Source: CALAGB01 sp963713965
Lineage (GTDB): Bacteria > Chloroflexota > Chloroflexia > Thermomicrobiales > Thermomicrobiaceae
Direction: 5' to 3'
Assembly (NCBI GenBank): GCA_963713965.1
Contig: OY970217.1
Location: 868,001 to 932,000, forward strand
Length of the DNA stretch: 64,000 nucleotides
Below are positions 36,312 to 44,836 of the stretch, piece by piece. A program made the translations under genes and the position numbers. The notes beneath the pieces were generated by a model. That model searched no databases. It was not told where the DNA came from and saw only the letters and a list, made by a program, of their open reading frames with translations. Each line of letters opens with the position of its first letter. The stretch's first letter is position 1.

Positions 36312-38765
36312 ATGAGCACTTCGCGCCACGGCACCCAGATCGACCACACCTCCGTCATCAAGAAGATGTTCGCGCTTGAAGCCCGTAAAGGCTTTCAGGA
36401 CACGGCGGTATCCGGAGGATTCGAGCGCTATTTTGGCGGACTGCACACGAAAACTCGCCACGGCGATCTGATTGAGGACGAACGGATCGCCCGCCTGGCA
36501 AGCATGTTTGCGGGCTACGGTGAGCTCGACCAAGCGTCACGTCGAGAACGACTGGAACAGGCTCGTGCGATCCTGGAGTCGCCGGGCGTCGCCGATGCAT
36601 CCCCACCCCGGCAATCGCGCCAACCTTCGACTGAACCGAGATCGCGCAAAGCTGAGCACGTCGCTAAGCGGACGGTCACCCGTCGTCCGGCCCGCAAAAT
36701 CTCGATTCCGTCCCTCAATGAGCCGGTGTCAATACTCCCGGGTGTGGGCGAGGGACGCACGCGTCAGCTCGCGACACTGGGCGTCTCGACGATCCGAGAC
36801 CTGCTCTACCTGTTACCTCGCCACCACAAGGACTACAGCCAGGTTCAGAAGATCAGCAGCATGCTCTTCCACCACGAGTGCACGATTCTTGGCGAGGTGC
36901 TCGCCGTCGATGAGCAGCGCACGAGAAGCGGCAAGCCCATCGTCCACGTCGACATCGGCGACGACACCGGCCGAGTGCGTGCCATCTGGTTCAACCCGTA
37001 CGTGGCTCGGCAGATGACGCCAGGGACGCAGATCGCCATTAGTGGTCGCGTCGAGCAGCAGCGCGGTCTACTCTGCTTCCACAACCCTGAGTGGGAACTC
37101 GTCGACGCCGAGATGCTGCACACGGGCCGGTTGGTTCCGGTCTATCCACTGACGCGTGGGCTGTACCAAAAACAGGTGAGAAACCTGACGCGCATGGCGC
37201 TGGACGGGGCGGCTGAGCTCCTCCAGGAGCCCCTCAGTGAAGAGACACGACAAAGGCAAAGACTCATCAGTATGCCTCGGGCGATTACAGACATACACTT
37301 TCCGGACTCCGTGGAGCGACTTCAGTCGGCGCGAAACCGCCTGGCATTCGACGAATTCTTGGTGCTGCAGGTTGGCCTCGTTCGACGAAAGGTTGAATGG
37401 CAATCCGCTGAGGGCCACGCGTTCAACACTGCTCCAGAAGTATTGGAACGCTTCTTCGGCGTTCTTCCTTTCTCACTCACCGGTGCGCAGCGTCGTGCGC
37501 TGGATGAAATCTTTGGGGATATGTCGCGACCTCGCCCGATGAGCCGCCTATTGCAGGGCGACGTCGGATCGGGCAAGACGGTGGTGGCAGCCGCCGCCGC
37601 CATGGTTGCCATTGCCGATGGACATCAAGTCGCCCTGCTGGCACCGACCGAGATCCTGGCAGAGCAGCATTTTCGCAATCTCAGTGAATTATTGGGGCAA
37701 CTGCCGGCGCAGGATCGCCCTAAGCTTGCGCTGCTCACCGGGAAGAGCACGGCGGCCGAGCGGCAGACGATCGATGAGGACCTCTCCTCAGGTGAGATCA
37801 ACCTGATCGTCGGGACCCACGCCATCCTCGAGGAGCACGTGGAGTTCGAGCGACTGGGCCTGGCGATCATCGACGAACAGCATCGATTCGGAGTAGCGCA
37901 ACGCGCCACGCTGCGCGACAAGGGCTGGAACCCGGACGTGCTGGTCATGACAGCCACGCCGATCCCTCGCAGCCTGGCTCTGGTGATGCACGGAGATCTC
38001 GATGTCTCGATCATCGACGAGCTTCCACCCGGTCGAAAACCGATCATCACTCGTCAGGTCGAGCCTTCCAAACGACGCCAGGTCTACGCGTTCCTGCGTG
38101 ACGAGATCGCGTCTGGACATCAAGCGTTCGTGATCTATCCATTGGTCGAAGAATCGGAGGCGATCGATGCCAAAGCGGCGACCGTCGAGTACGAGCGACT
38201 GTCGACCGAAGTCTTCCCCGAACTTCGCCTGGGGTTGCTGCATGGACGCATGAAACCACGCGAAAAAGACGAGGTGATGAACGCATTCCGTGGCCGCGAG
38301 ATCGACATTCTCGTCTCCACGTCGGTCGTTGAGGTTGGAATCGACATCCCGAACGCCACGGTGATGGTGATCGAAGGCGCGGAACGATTTGGCTTGTCGC
38401 AGCTTCATCAATTTCGCGGTCGCGTCGGGCGCGGAGCCGACCGCTCGTATTGTATTCTCATCGCCGAAGACCGAGGTGAGAACGGCAACAAGCGGCTCGA
38501 CGCGATGGTCGACACGCAGGACGGCTTCCGATTGTCCGAGATCGACCTTGAATTGCGCGGCCCCGGCGAATTCTTTGGCAAGCGCCAGAGCGGACTGCCA
38601 GACCTGAAGCTCGCGTCTCTCGGCGATTTAGGAACGTTGCAGAAGGCACGCGATGAGGCGCACCTCATTCTTGAAGTGGATCCACAACTCGACGCGGCGG
38701 AGAACCGATTGCTTCGTGATGCCGTGGAGTATTTCTGGGCCGGCGGCGCCGGAGATCTAAGCTAA
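36312..38765 (+). CDS. recG: ATP-dependent DNA helicase RecG
   Basis: Branch-migrating helicase for stalled forks and recombination intermediates. At 817 residues it is longer than the roughly 690 of E. coli RecG because of an N-terminal extension of about 130 residues. The wedge domain begins near EPVSILPGVGEGRT. Walker A is GDVGSGKTVVA (about 416-426), the DExH box is IIDEQHRFG (about 519), and QLHQFRGRVGRGADRSYCIL is motif VI. The extension includes KMFALEARKGFQDTAVSGG and a basic Ser/Arg-rich linker. It follows the fakAB pair. Confidence 0.97.
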   Translation: MSTSRHGTQIDHTSVIKKMFALEARKGFQDTAVSGGFERYFGGLHTKTRHGDLIEDERIARLASMFAGYGELDQASRRERLEQARAILESPGVADASPPRQSRQPSTEPRSRKAEHVAKRTVTRRPARKISIPSLNEPVSILPGVGEGRTRQLATLGVSTIRDLLYLLPRHHKDYSQVQKISSMLFHHECTILGEVLAVDEQRTRSGKPIVHVDIGDDTGRVRAIWFNPYVARQMTPGTQIAISGRVEQQRGLLCFHNPEWELVDAEMLHTGRLVPVYPLTRGLYQKQVRNLTRMALDGAAELLQEPLSEETRQRQRLISMPRAITDIHFPDSVERLQSARNRLAFDEFLVLQVGLVRRKVEWQSAEGHAFNTAPEVLERFFGVLPFSLTGAQRRALDEIFGDMSRPRPMSRLLQGDVGSGKTVVAAAAAMVAIADGHQVALLAPTEILAEQHFRNLSELLGQLPAQDRPKLALLTGKSTAAERQTIDEDLSSGEINLIVGTHAILEEHVEFERLGLAIIDEQHRFGVAQRATLRDKGWNPDVLVMTATPIPRSLALVMHGDLDVSIIDELPPGRKPIITRQVEPSKRRQVYAFLRDEIASGHQAFVIYPLVEESEAIDAKAATVEYERLSTEVFPELRLGLLHGRMKPREKDEVMNAFRGREIDILVSTSVVEVGIDIPNATVMVIEGAERFGLSQLHQFRGRVGRGADRSYCILIAEDRGENGNKRLDAMVDTQDGFRLSEIDLELRGPGEFFGKRQSGLPDLKLASLGDLGTLQKARDEAHLILEVDPQLDAAENRLLRDAVEYFWAGGAGDLS

Positions 38766-38794
38766 CATCCGTCCCCAACACAGAAAGGTCAAAC

Positions 38795-39610
38795 GTGATC
38801 GATTGCCTCGTAGATGACAACATGACGACCGCGCTGGTTGCCGAGCCGCTTCGGCAAGGCTGGATCGAAGACGCGGCCAACGTCGAATTGGTGAAGGACC
38901 TCACGGCCGAGACCGTGTCGGAGCGTGGCCTGTGCGCGCTGGTCGGGAGCATCGACGCGGCCATACTCTCAGACCGGTTCACGGTTATAACCGACGTCGG
39001 TCTCACGTCGTGGCACTCGGGTGCGATTGCGCTGTGGACACTGGTTCGCCCAGACGAAGTCGACGACGTCATGATTGACCTTGATGGCGTTTCACGAACC
39101 GCCGAGGCGGTCGCCAGGGCCACGATCACGCGGTTCTTCGGCATGACGTTGCGCGGATTCAACCACGGTGACGGCTCAGGTGAGGCTATAGTGCGCGAAC
39201 ATCAGGACGCCATGCTCGAGATCGAGACGGGCCAGCTCAACGATCTGATTCGAGGTTGGTTCATCCTCTCCGGGTTGCCGATGGTGACGCACGCTTTGGT
39301 CGTACCGAACGAACTCATTGAGAACGACCCTGATACCGTGCGCCAGATCGTCGAACGCGTTCGCGAGTCGGTTCGCACCGGCGTCAAGCGACGGCGCGAG
39401 ATCAGGCGCAACTTGCACCAGCTCTATCCGGTCGATCGCGATCAGCTCGTCACCTTTCACAACGAGCAGACCATCTCGCTGAGCAAGACCGCCCGCAAAG
39501 GATGGCTCGATCTGCTGCGCAGGGTAGGACGACAGATGGAACTGCCGCAGCCAGAGACGATCAGCTTCCTGACGGTGGGCGAACCGGACGAGGCAGAACC
39601 TGAGGCCTGA
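38795..39610 (+). CDS. MqnA/MqnD-like periplasmic-binding-fold protein
   Basis: 271 residues. Middle segments (SIDAAILSDRFTVITDVGL, HSGAIALWTLVRPDEVDDVM, DLDGVSRTAEAVARATITRFFG) resemble MqnA-type proteins of futalosine menaquinone synthesis (PF02621, a type II periplasmic-binding fold). The N-terminus lacks the usual IPYLNA opening, and the C-terminal 90 residues are helical and charged. No other menaquinone gene is adjacent. Seen: local similarity of pattern. Inferred: a binding-fold enzyme or sensor for an aromatic acid. A different substrate-binding role is quite possible. AAAGG lies about 8 bases before GTG 38795. Confidence 0.5.
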   Translation: MIDCLVDDNMTTALVAEPLRQGWIEDAANVELVKDLTAETVSERGLCALVGSIDAAILSDRFTVITDVGLTSWHSGAIALWTLVRPDEVDDVMIDLDGVSRTAEAVARATITRFFGMTLRGFNHGDGSGEAIVREHQDAMLEIETGQLNDLIRGWFILSGLPMVTHALVVPNELIENDPDTVRQIVERVRESVRTGVKRRREIRRNLHQLYPVDRDQLVTFHNEQTISLSKTARKGWLDLLRRVGRQMELPQPETISFLTVGEPDEAEPEA

Positions 39611-39651
39611 GAGTGCGGTACTGTCACTGAGTTCAACTGACGTGGTTGGCG

Positions 39652-40221
39652 CTACTCTTCGTCTTCATCGAGCTTCGCCCGGTAGACGCGCCCCAGAGCA
39701 GCGTATTCGTCGCCACCGATGTGATGCAGTAGCTCAGAACCATCTCCGATGCGCCAGCGGTCGCTGAACAGTTCATCGACGGCCGAAGCGGCCAGTACCT
39801 CGCCAACGAAAAGGTCATGGTCAGTCAAAGTGAGACGTTCGACCAGCCCACACTCGACGTGCGCGACGCATTCACCAACGAGCGGAGCCTCGATCTCCTG
39901 GGCGTCCAGCGGGGTGAGCTGAGCTGAGAGGAACTTGTCACGGTCGCGGCCAGACTCCACGCCACAGCGGTGCACACTATTGAGCAGTTCGATGGTTGGG
40001 ATGCTCAACCCGAACGCTTCGCTGCGGCTGATCAGCTCATGAGTCAAACGGGATGAATGGATTGAGATGCCAATGAGGATGGGGTCAATCCCGATCGGCA
40101 TGATCCAGCCCGCGGCCATGACGTTGTGCTGAGAGTGAAACAGCGACGTCACGAGAGACACTGGTCCAGGTTGGAGCAGACGAGCCGCGAGACGACGCTC
40201 GATAGGACGCTTGGTTGGCAC
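39652..40221 (-). CDS. Flavin reductase-like domain protein
   Basis: 189-residue FMN-binding split barrel of the flavin reductase (DIM6/NTAB) family. ARLLQPGPVSLVTSLFHSQHNVMAAGWIMPIGIDP and the ISIHSSRLTHELI segment match the flavin-contacting regions; VECGLVERLTLTDHDLFVGEVLA is the typical second half. It probably reduces FMN or carries out a flavin-dependent reaction, partner unknown. It starts 3 bases after the end of the GT4 gene upstream on the same strand, so they may share a transcript without sharing a pathway. Confidence 0.85.
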   Translation of the reverse strand: MPTKRPIERRLAARLLQPGPVSLVTSLFHSQHNVMAAGWIMPIGIDPILIGISIHSSRLTHELISRSEAFGLSIPTIELLNSVHRCGVESGRDRDKFLSAQLTPLDAQEIEAPLVGECVAHVECGLVERLTLTDHDLFVGEVLAASAVDELFSDRWRIGDGSELLHHIGGDEYAALGRVYRAKLDEDEE

Positions 40222-40224
40222 TCA

Positions 40225-41382
40225 TCACCTCGTCTGGCTCGACCGGCGACCCCGTGATGGCTCGGCAACGCCACCCCGACTGGCCGGTAACGTTGACTGA
40301 TACACCTCGTAGTAGCGTCTGGCAATGCGAGCCTGGGTGAACTCCTGCAGCACGCGTTCGCGCGCTCGTTTTCCCAGTGCCAGACGACGATCCTCGTTCG
40401 CCAGGAGCTCATCAAGCTCCCGTGCGAGTCCATCGATGTCCCCTTCAGGAAAGACGATCCCCGCTTTTCCGATCACGTTGGGGATCTCGCCGGAATCGGA
40501 ACCGATCACCGGGACCTCGCACGACATGGCTTCGACGATCACGCGCCCAAACTGCTCTTTCCAGTTCGATTGCGAGCGCGACGGCACCACCAGCACGTCG
40601 AACATGCTGTACGTCTCCGGCATCGAAACCGGAGCGATGGCACCACGAAACACGACCCGATCCCGCACCCCCAGATATGACGCCTGTAGCTCGAGTCGAG
40701 TTCGGTGGGAGCCATTTCCAACGATCTGCAGCTGAGTGCGCGTCTGCATGCGCGCGAATGCCGAGATGAGATCTGCGACACCTTTTTCCGGCACGAGTCG
40801 ACCGACGAACCCGATCACCGGCAAATCCCGATTGGGTGGGAGGTGTGCTCGGTAGAAGTCCGGATCGACCCCAAACTGGGGAATAATTTCCAGCTTTCCC
40901 TTGTAGCCCTTGTGACGTAGCACGTCGCCCGCTTCTCGGTTTCCGGCCACAGCCGCGGATGCCAGTCGGTAATTGATGCGTTCGAAGAGGTTGAATGGAG
41001 GAGGGTAACGCCGATCAAGATTCTGCCAGGTGAAGAAGACGATCCGCGCACGATTCAGCCGGGCCAACATCGACGCTTGAAAGGTCACGAAGTTGTACGG
41101 CTCTTCGTCAACGTGAACGACGTCAGGCTTGAAGCGACGAATGTGACGACCGAGACCAGGATAGTAATGGATGTGGTGATGGCCATTGAATTTCATCGGC
41201 TCCTCGACGAGCCGGTATCCGACGGTATGTAGTCGTTCGAGTCGCTGCACGCCGACCCGTTCCTCATGCCAGTGAGGCGGGACGACGGTGAGAAGCTCGA
41301 CGCCCGGAATGCGCGCCAACTCCTCGAGCTTGCGTTGATAGACGCCCACCACGAGCGCCTTCGAAAGCATGAGAATTCTCAA
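40225..41382 (-). CDS. GT4-family glycosyltransferase
   Basis: 385-residue GT-B fold enzyme. The C-terminal half has the sugar-nucleotide binding pattern: VIGFVGRLVPEKGV, LQIVGNGSHRTRL, and the EX7E-type motif around VIVEAMSCEVPVIGSDSGEIP. It likely transfers a hexose from a nucleotide sugar to a lipid or polysaccharide on the cytoplasmic side of the membrane. It lies 26 bases after another GT4 gene, so they form a small operon for exopolysaccharide, glycolipid or glycoprotein synthesis. Confidence 0.92.
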   Translation of the reverse strand: MRILMLSKALVVGVYQRKLEELARIPGVELLTVVPPHWHEERVGVQRLERLHTVGYRLVEEPMKFNGHHHIHYYPGLGRHIRRFKPDVVHVDEEPYNFVTFQASMLARLNRARIVFFTWQNLDRRYPPPFNLFERINYRLASAAVAGNREAGDVLRHKGYKGKLEIIPQFGVDPDFYRAHLPPNRDLPVIGFVGRLVPEKGVADLISAFARMQTRTQLQIVGNGSHRTRLELQASYLGVRDRVVFRGAIAPVSMPETYSMFDVLVVPSRSQSNWKEQFGRVIVEAMSCEVPVIGSDSGEIPNVIGKAGIVFPEGDIDGLARELDELLANEDRRLALGKRARERVLQEFTQARIARRYYEVYQSTLPASRGGVAEPSRGRRSSQTR

Positions 41383-41408
41383 GATTCGCTCACTGCTGGT
41401 GAAGCTGG

Positions 41409-42560
41409 TTACGTGTGGCCGAGCGCGTCGCGATATGCTTCACGCGTCTCATCCGCCGTTCGCTCCCAGCTGAAATGTGCCGCCTGGTCGAGCGCACGTT
41501 GGTGCAGGTCCCGGCGTAGCTGCTCGTCGGTTAGGACCGAGACCATCGCGGCTGCAAGTCTCGCCGGTGTGGGATCGACAAGCAACCCTCCACTGCCAAC
41601 GACTTCCGGTAGGCTCGATCGATTCGAGGCAATGACCGGCAATCCGCACGCCATCGCCTCGAGTGGTGTCAGTCCGAATCCCTCGTAGAGGGATGGATAG
41701 GCGTAGACGTCCGAAATTTGATACAGAATGCGCTTCTCGTCCTCGGAGATCCTGCCAATCAAGCGAACGCTTCCTTCCAGGCCCAGCTTCTTGATGACCG
41801 GTTCCAAGGGCGGATAGAGGCCGGTGTTACCGGTGTGGCCCTTTCCAGCAATAACCAGGAGCGTCTTCTGATCGAGGCTCGGCATCGCTCGACCAAACGC
41901 CTCGACCAACGTCGACAGGTTCTTGCGCACGTCAAGCCCACCGACGTTGAAGATGATCGGACCATGCAACTCGAAACGTTGCCGCAATTCTTCGCCTGCT
42001 GAACCACCGACTGTCGGCTGAAACTCGTCACTGGCCGCTAGCGGAATCGATCGCACTTTGCGCTGATCGATATGTAGCAGCCGCACGATGTCTCGCCGGG
42101 AGCACTCGGAATCGGTCAGGATCGAGACGGCGCGACGAGCGGCCGGGACAACCAGGCGGAGGTACATGCGCATCGGGGTCGATCCGCCGTATTCAGGGTA
42201 GATCATCGGAATGACGTCGTGAATCGTCACCACGGTACGGCGGCGAGTAGCTCTCGGAGCGGACAAGTACGGAACGTGGAGAAGCGCACATCCGCTTGTG
42301 CGCAACGCCTGAAGCACGCCAACCTGCTCCCACCAGATTTTCAGCGCCTTATTCGAGCGCGCAAACCTCGGTGGCGGAATGCGAATCTCTCGTTCCTGGT
42401 CCCCGTCAAAATTGAGCCCCGGACGCAGCAGGACGACGTTCGGTTGAACTGACGAACGCGAAAACTTCCTCCAGAGATTCAGCGTGTACTGGCCGACACC
42501 CGTAGCTGGCTGTGCGAGGAAAGATCCATCGAGGGCAACCTGATTGCGTGGAGAGTCCAT
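41409..42560 (-). CDS. GT4-family glycosyltransferase, mannosyltransferase-like
   Basis: 383 residues from ATG 42560, where the family begins (VALDGSFLAQPATGVGQYTLNL). Further upstream ATG 42605 is in frame but adds a stretch unlike the family. The C-terminal domain has FNVGGLDVRKNLSTLVEAF and the motif YEGFGLTPLEAMACGLPVIAS. A TATAAT at 42576-42571 lies only 10 bases before the ATG, so the mRNA may be leaderless. Substrate unknown. Confidence 0.9.
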   Translation of the reverse strand: MDSPRNQVALDGSFLAQPATGVGQYTLNLWRKFSRSSVQPNVVLLRPGLNFDGDQEREIRIPPPRFARSNKALKIWWEQVGVLQALRTSGCALLHVPYLSAPRATRRRTVVTIHDVIPMIYPEYGGSTPMRMYLRLVVPAARRAVSILTDSECSRRDIVRLLHIDQRKVRSIPLAASDEFQPTVGGSAGEELRQRFELHGPIIFNVGGLDVRKNLSTLVEAFGRAMPSLDQKTLLVIAGKGHTGNTGLYPPLEPVIKKLGLEGSVRLIGRISEDEKRILYQISDVYAYPSLYEGFGLTPLEAMACGLPVIASNRSSLPEVVGSGGLLVDPTPARLAAAMVSVLTDEQLRRDLHQRALDQAAHFSWERTADETREAYRDALGHT

Positions 42561-42570
42561 GACAAGGCGG

Positions 42571-42576
42571 ATTATA
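42571..42576 (-). promoter_or_regulatory. Minus-10 element giving a near-leaderless GT4 mRNA
   Basis: TATAAT on the minus strand (42576-42571), 10 bases before ATG 42560. The start point would be about 4 bases before the ATG. No clear -35 hexamer and no ribosome site are visible. Confidence 0.4.
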
Positions 42577-42635
42577 TCAGAGGGTACTCGCGTTACTATA
42601 TTCATGAACTACGGGCGACTGATATCATTTGATGA

Positions 42636-42661
42636 GGCGGTCGGTGACCGCCAAATATAAT
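42636..42661 (+). promoter_or_regulatory. trxA promoter with operator-like inverted repeat
   Basis: Inverted repeat GGCGGTC / GACCGCC (42636-42642, 42646-42652) with centre GGT, ending 3 bases before TATAAT at 42656-42661. The repeat fills the spacer where polymerase binds, as expected for a repressor site. Transcription would give a leader of about 60 bases before trxA. Confidence 0.5.
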
Positions 42662-42729
42662 CAGCGATGCCGCGATATCAGTCAACATAGAAGTCAAGCG
42701 TAATCGATTCAACACAAGGAGCAACGTTC

Positions 42730-43056
42730 ATGGCCAAGGCCACAACCATCAGTGACGCCACCTTCGAGGATGAGGTACTCAAGTCCAGTGTTCCGGTTCT
42801 CGTCGATTTCTGGGCGGAGTGGTGCGGGCCGTGCCGCATGGTGGCCCCGATTCTGGATGAGATCGCCGACGAGAAAGCTGGCAAGATCAAGATTGCCAAG
42901 CTCAATGTGGATGAGAACCTGCGCACGGCAGCCTCTTTGGGGATCACGAGCATCCCGACACTGATGCTCTACAAGGATGGTGCGCCTGTTGAGCGCATCA
43001 TCGGCGCGCAGCCCAAGCAGCGGCTTCTCCAGCAGATCGACAAACACCTCAACTAG
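42730..43056 (+). CDS. trxA: Thioredoxin
   Basis: General cytoplasmic disulfide reductase. 108 residues; active site WCGPC with Cys32 and Cys35, cis-proline in the ITSIPTLMLY segment, and the buried Asp26 in LVDFWAEW. AAGGAG lies 8 bases before ATG 42730. It is a single-gene unit with its own promoter and terminator, between the glycosyltransferases and the dcw cluster. Confidence 0.98.
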   Translation: MAKATTISDATFEDEVLKSSVPVLVDFWAEWCGPCRMVAPILDEIADEKAGKIKIAKLNVDENLRTAASLGITSIPTLMLYKDGAPVERIIGAQPKQRLLQQIDKHLN

Positions 43057-43079
43057 CCGCAAACACGAGCGAAATTGAA

Positions 43080-43110
43080 ACCCGCGATCAGGAAACTGAC
43101 CGCAGGTTTT
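43080..43110 (+). terminator. Terminator after trxA
   Basis: Twelve-base stem with two mismatches (43080-43091 with 43096-43107), GAAA tetraloop and TTTT ending at 43110. It overlaps the 3' end of the converging hypothetical gene. Confidence 0.75.
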
Positions 43111-44317
43111 CGTTTCCTGGTGCGGCGGTTGCTCGCGCGATTCCCGGGCGCCATGAATGTCGCCCTTGCGGAGACTTTCGCTTGGCTGTCTGTAACGGAG
43201 CGATTGATCGCACCCACGTCTGTCGCAGACCACGAAATAGGGACATCATCGCACTGGTAGTGGCGGCCATCACGGCCGTGTGGCCGTCACGATACGCCGC
43301 CTGACGAACGGCGATGACGGTGGTGCGCTCGAGCGGTGTCCCACCGAACGGCTCATAGATGTATTGGTTCTGGTCGAGCAGAAATGTGATCTTGGCTTCA
43401 CCGCGCGTTGATCTGCCGGGGTCGTTTGGGTCGTAGACGAACACGCGCGCTTTGTCCGAGGATGTCTGTTCGACGGCATATGGCACGACCGTATGTCCCT
43501 GTCCCTGGAGCGCCGAGATGATGTCCCGGCGCCAAGGCCGCGGAACCCCTATGTCAAAGCAGCGATCGCTCATTCCACCACGCAGTAGATCATCGCGGAA
43601 TGCGTTGAACGCACGCTTCGGGCTACCAAAGAAGAGCCATTTTGCACCAGAGACGAGCGCGCGGTCGCTAAGCTGCCGTCCATGCCACAGAATCACTTCG
43701 TCGAGCGTCGGCTCGCCCGGATTATCGTTCAGGCTACGCTCGAGTGCGGCTCGCGCCATGCCAGAGCACAGTCCGCCCGGATTGGATCCGTCACCGTTCA
43801 AGAAGACGATCGCTCGATACAGTCCCCGGAAGAACTGGTCCCGAAATGGCACCCACGTAAACGTTTGGCTGAGCGCCTCTCGACTTGGCTCTACGACACC
43901 CCATCCTTCGACACTGTTGGGCCGAGATATGACGTGGTCCTTGGAGCGAAACTGGCTCGCGAGGATTAGTTCGATCTCGACGGTGCGTTCAAGCCTGAGG
44001 ACGTCGTGATCCTCGGACAGCGCAACCAGACGAACGTTCTCCTGAAATCCCCGTGGAGTTCCGCATGGGAAAACCTGCCACTCTATCGTGTGGGCAGTGG
44101 GGCTGACTCGTCTCCACACTGGTCGATCGCTGACCCAGCCAGGCGGGATCTCGAGTTGGACAGCGTCGACCCGGTGCTCCGCTCGAATGGAGTCGATTTC
44201 GACGGAGACGGCAAAGTTACCTGGCAAATAGCGACACGCGCTCTGGCCATGATTGCCGTAGATGAGTCGAAGTTGGGACTCTTGATGCTCAGTAAAGCTC
44301 AAGATGGCTGCGGACAT
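43088..44317 (-). CDS. Uncharacterised protein with C39/papain-like Cys-His-Asp pattern
   Basis: 409 residues; I do not recognise a named family. The N-terminal 140 residues look like beta-sandwich sequence (VDAVQLEIPPGWVSDRPVW, VEIELILA). The second part has a candidate cysteine-peptidase core: Cys184 in NPGGLCSGMARAAL, His275 in QGHTVVPYAVE and Asp296 in VFVYDPNDPG, in the order and spacing of C39/papain-like folds. There is no signal peptide or membrane segment, so it seems cytoplasmic. It follows nrdR by 24 bases as the last gene of the dcw run. The C-terminal 40 residues are basic and low in complexity and overlap the trxA terminator. Function unknown; it could be an inactive relative. 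Confidence 0.7.
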   Translation of the reverse strand: MSAAILSFTEHQESQLRLIYGNHGQSACRYLPGNFAVSVEIDSIRAEHRVDAVQLEIPPGWVSDRPVWRRVSPTAHTIEWQVFPCGTPRGFQENVRLVALSEDHDVLRLERTVEIELILASQFRSKDHVISRPNSVEGWGVVEPSREALSQTFTWVPFRDQFFRGLYRAIVFLNGDGSNPGGLCSGMARAALERSLNDNPGEPTLDEVILWHGRQLSDRALVSGAKWLFFGSPKRAFNAFRDDLLRGGMSDRCFDIGVPRPWRRDIISALQGQGHTVVPYAVEQTSSDKARVFVYDPNDPGRSTRGEAKITFLLDQNQYIYEPFGGTPLERTTVIAVRQAAYRDGHTAVMAATTSAMMSLFRGLRQTWVRSIAPLQTAKRKSPQGRHSWRPGIARATAAPGNENLRSVS

Positions 44318-44341
44318 GAGAGTGGGCCCGTTCGCTGTGGG

Positions 44342-44821
44342 TCAGTTGCTGCTGCTGCCAGTGGTCGTCGCATTCGTGGTCAGCACATCGATCTCACGCC
44401 GGAGATCCTCAAGATCCTCGAACGAGAGGTAGACGGAAGCAAAGCGGATGTAGGCCACTTCGTCCACCTTACGCAGCTCGCGCAACGCGATTTCGCCGAT
44501 GGCCGTGCTCGGAACCTCAACAGTGCCAAGCTCAAGAAGCTGCGCTTCGACACCGGCGACGATACGATCGATCTCTTCTTGGGAGACGGGGCGTTTCGTG
44601 AGGGCGATGCGGAGCTTGTCGCGTAATTTGCGCGGATCGAACTCCTCACGTCGACCGTCACGTTTGACGACCATCAGCGCGCCAGACTCGACGCGCTCAT
44701 ATGTAGTGAAGCGCCGGCCGCACGTCTCGCATTCACGGCGTCGCCGAATTCCGGAGCCATTGCTCAGCTCACGAGAATCGACTACACGCGTTTCACGCCC
44801 CTGGCAGAACGGGCACCTCAT
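44342..44821 (-). CDS. nrdR: Transcriptional repressor NrdR
   Basis: ATP/dATP-sensing repressor of ribonucleotide reductase genes. 159 residues. The zinc ribbon is intact (Cys3, Cys6, Cys31, Cys34: MRCPFCQG and ECETCGRRFTTYER), followed by the ATP-cone domain (VVKRDGRREEFDPRKLRDKL). The C-terminal tail is Thr/Ser-rich. It starts 15 bases after ftsZ; nrd genes are not in the window. Placement behind ftsZ ties deoxynucleotide control to the division operon. Confidence 0.97.
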   Translation of the reverse strand: MRCPFCQGRETRVVDSRELSNGSGIRRRRECETCGRRFTTYERVESGALMVVKRDGRREEFDPRKLRDKLRIALTKRPVSQEEIDRIVAGVEAQLLELGTVEVPSTAIGEIALRELRKVDEVAYIRFASVYLSFEDLEDLRREIDVLTTNATTTGSSSN

Positions 44822-44836
44822 CAGCGCAACCGATGA

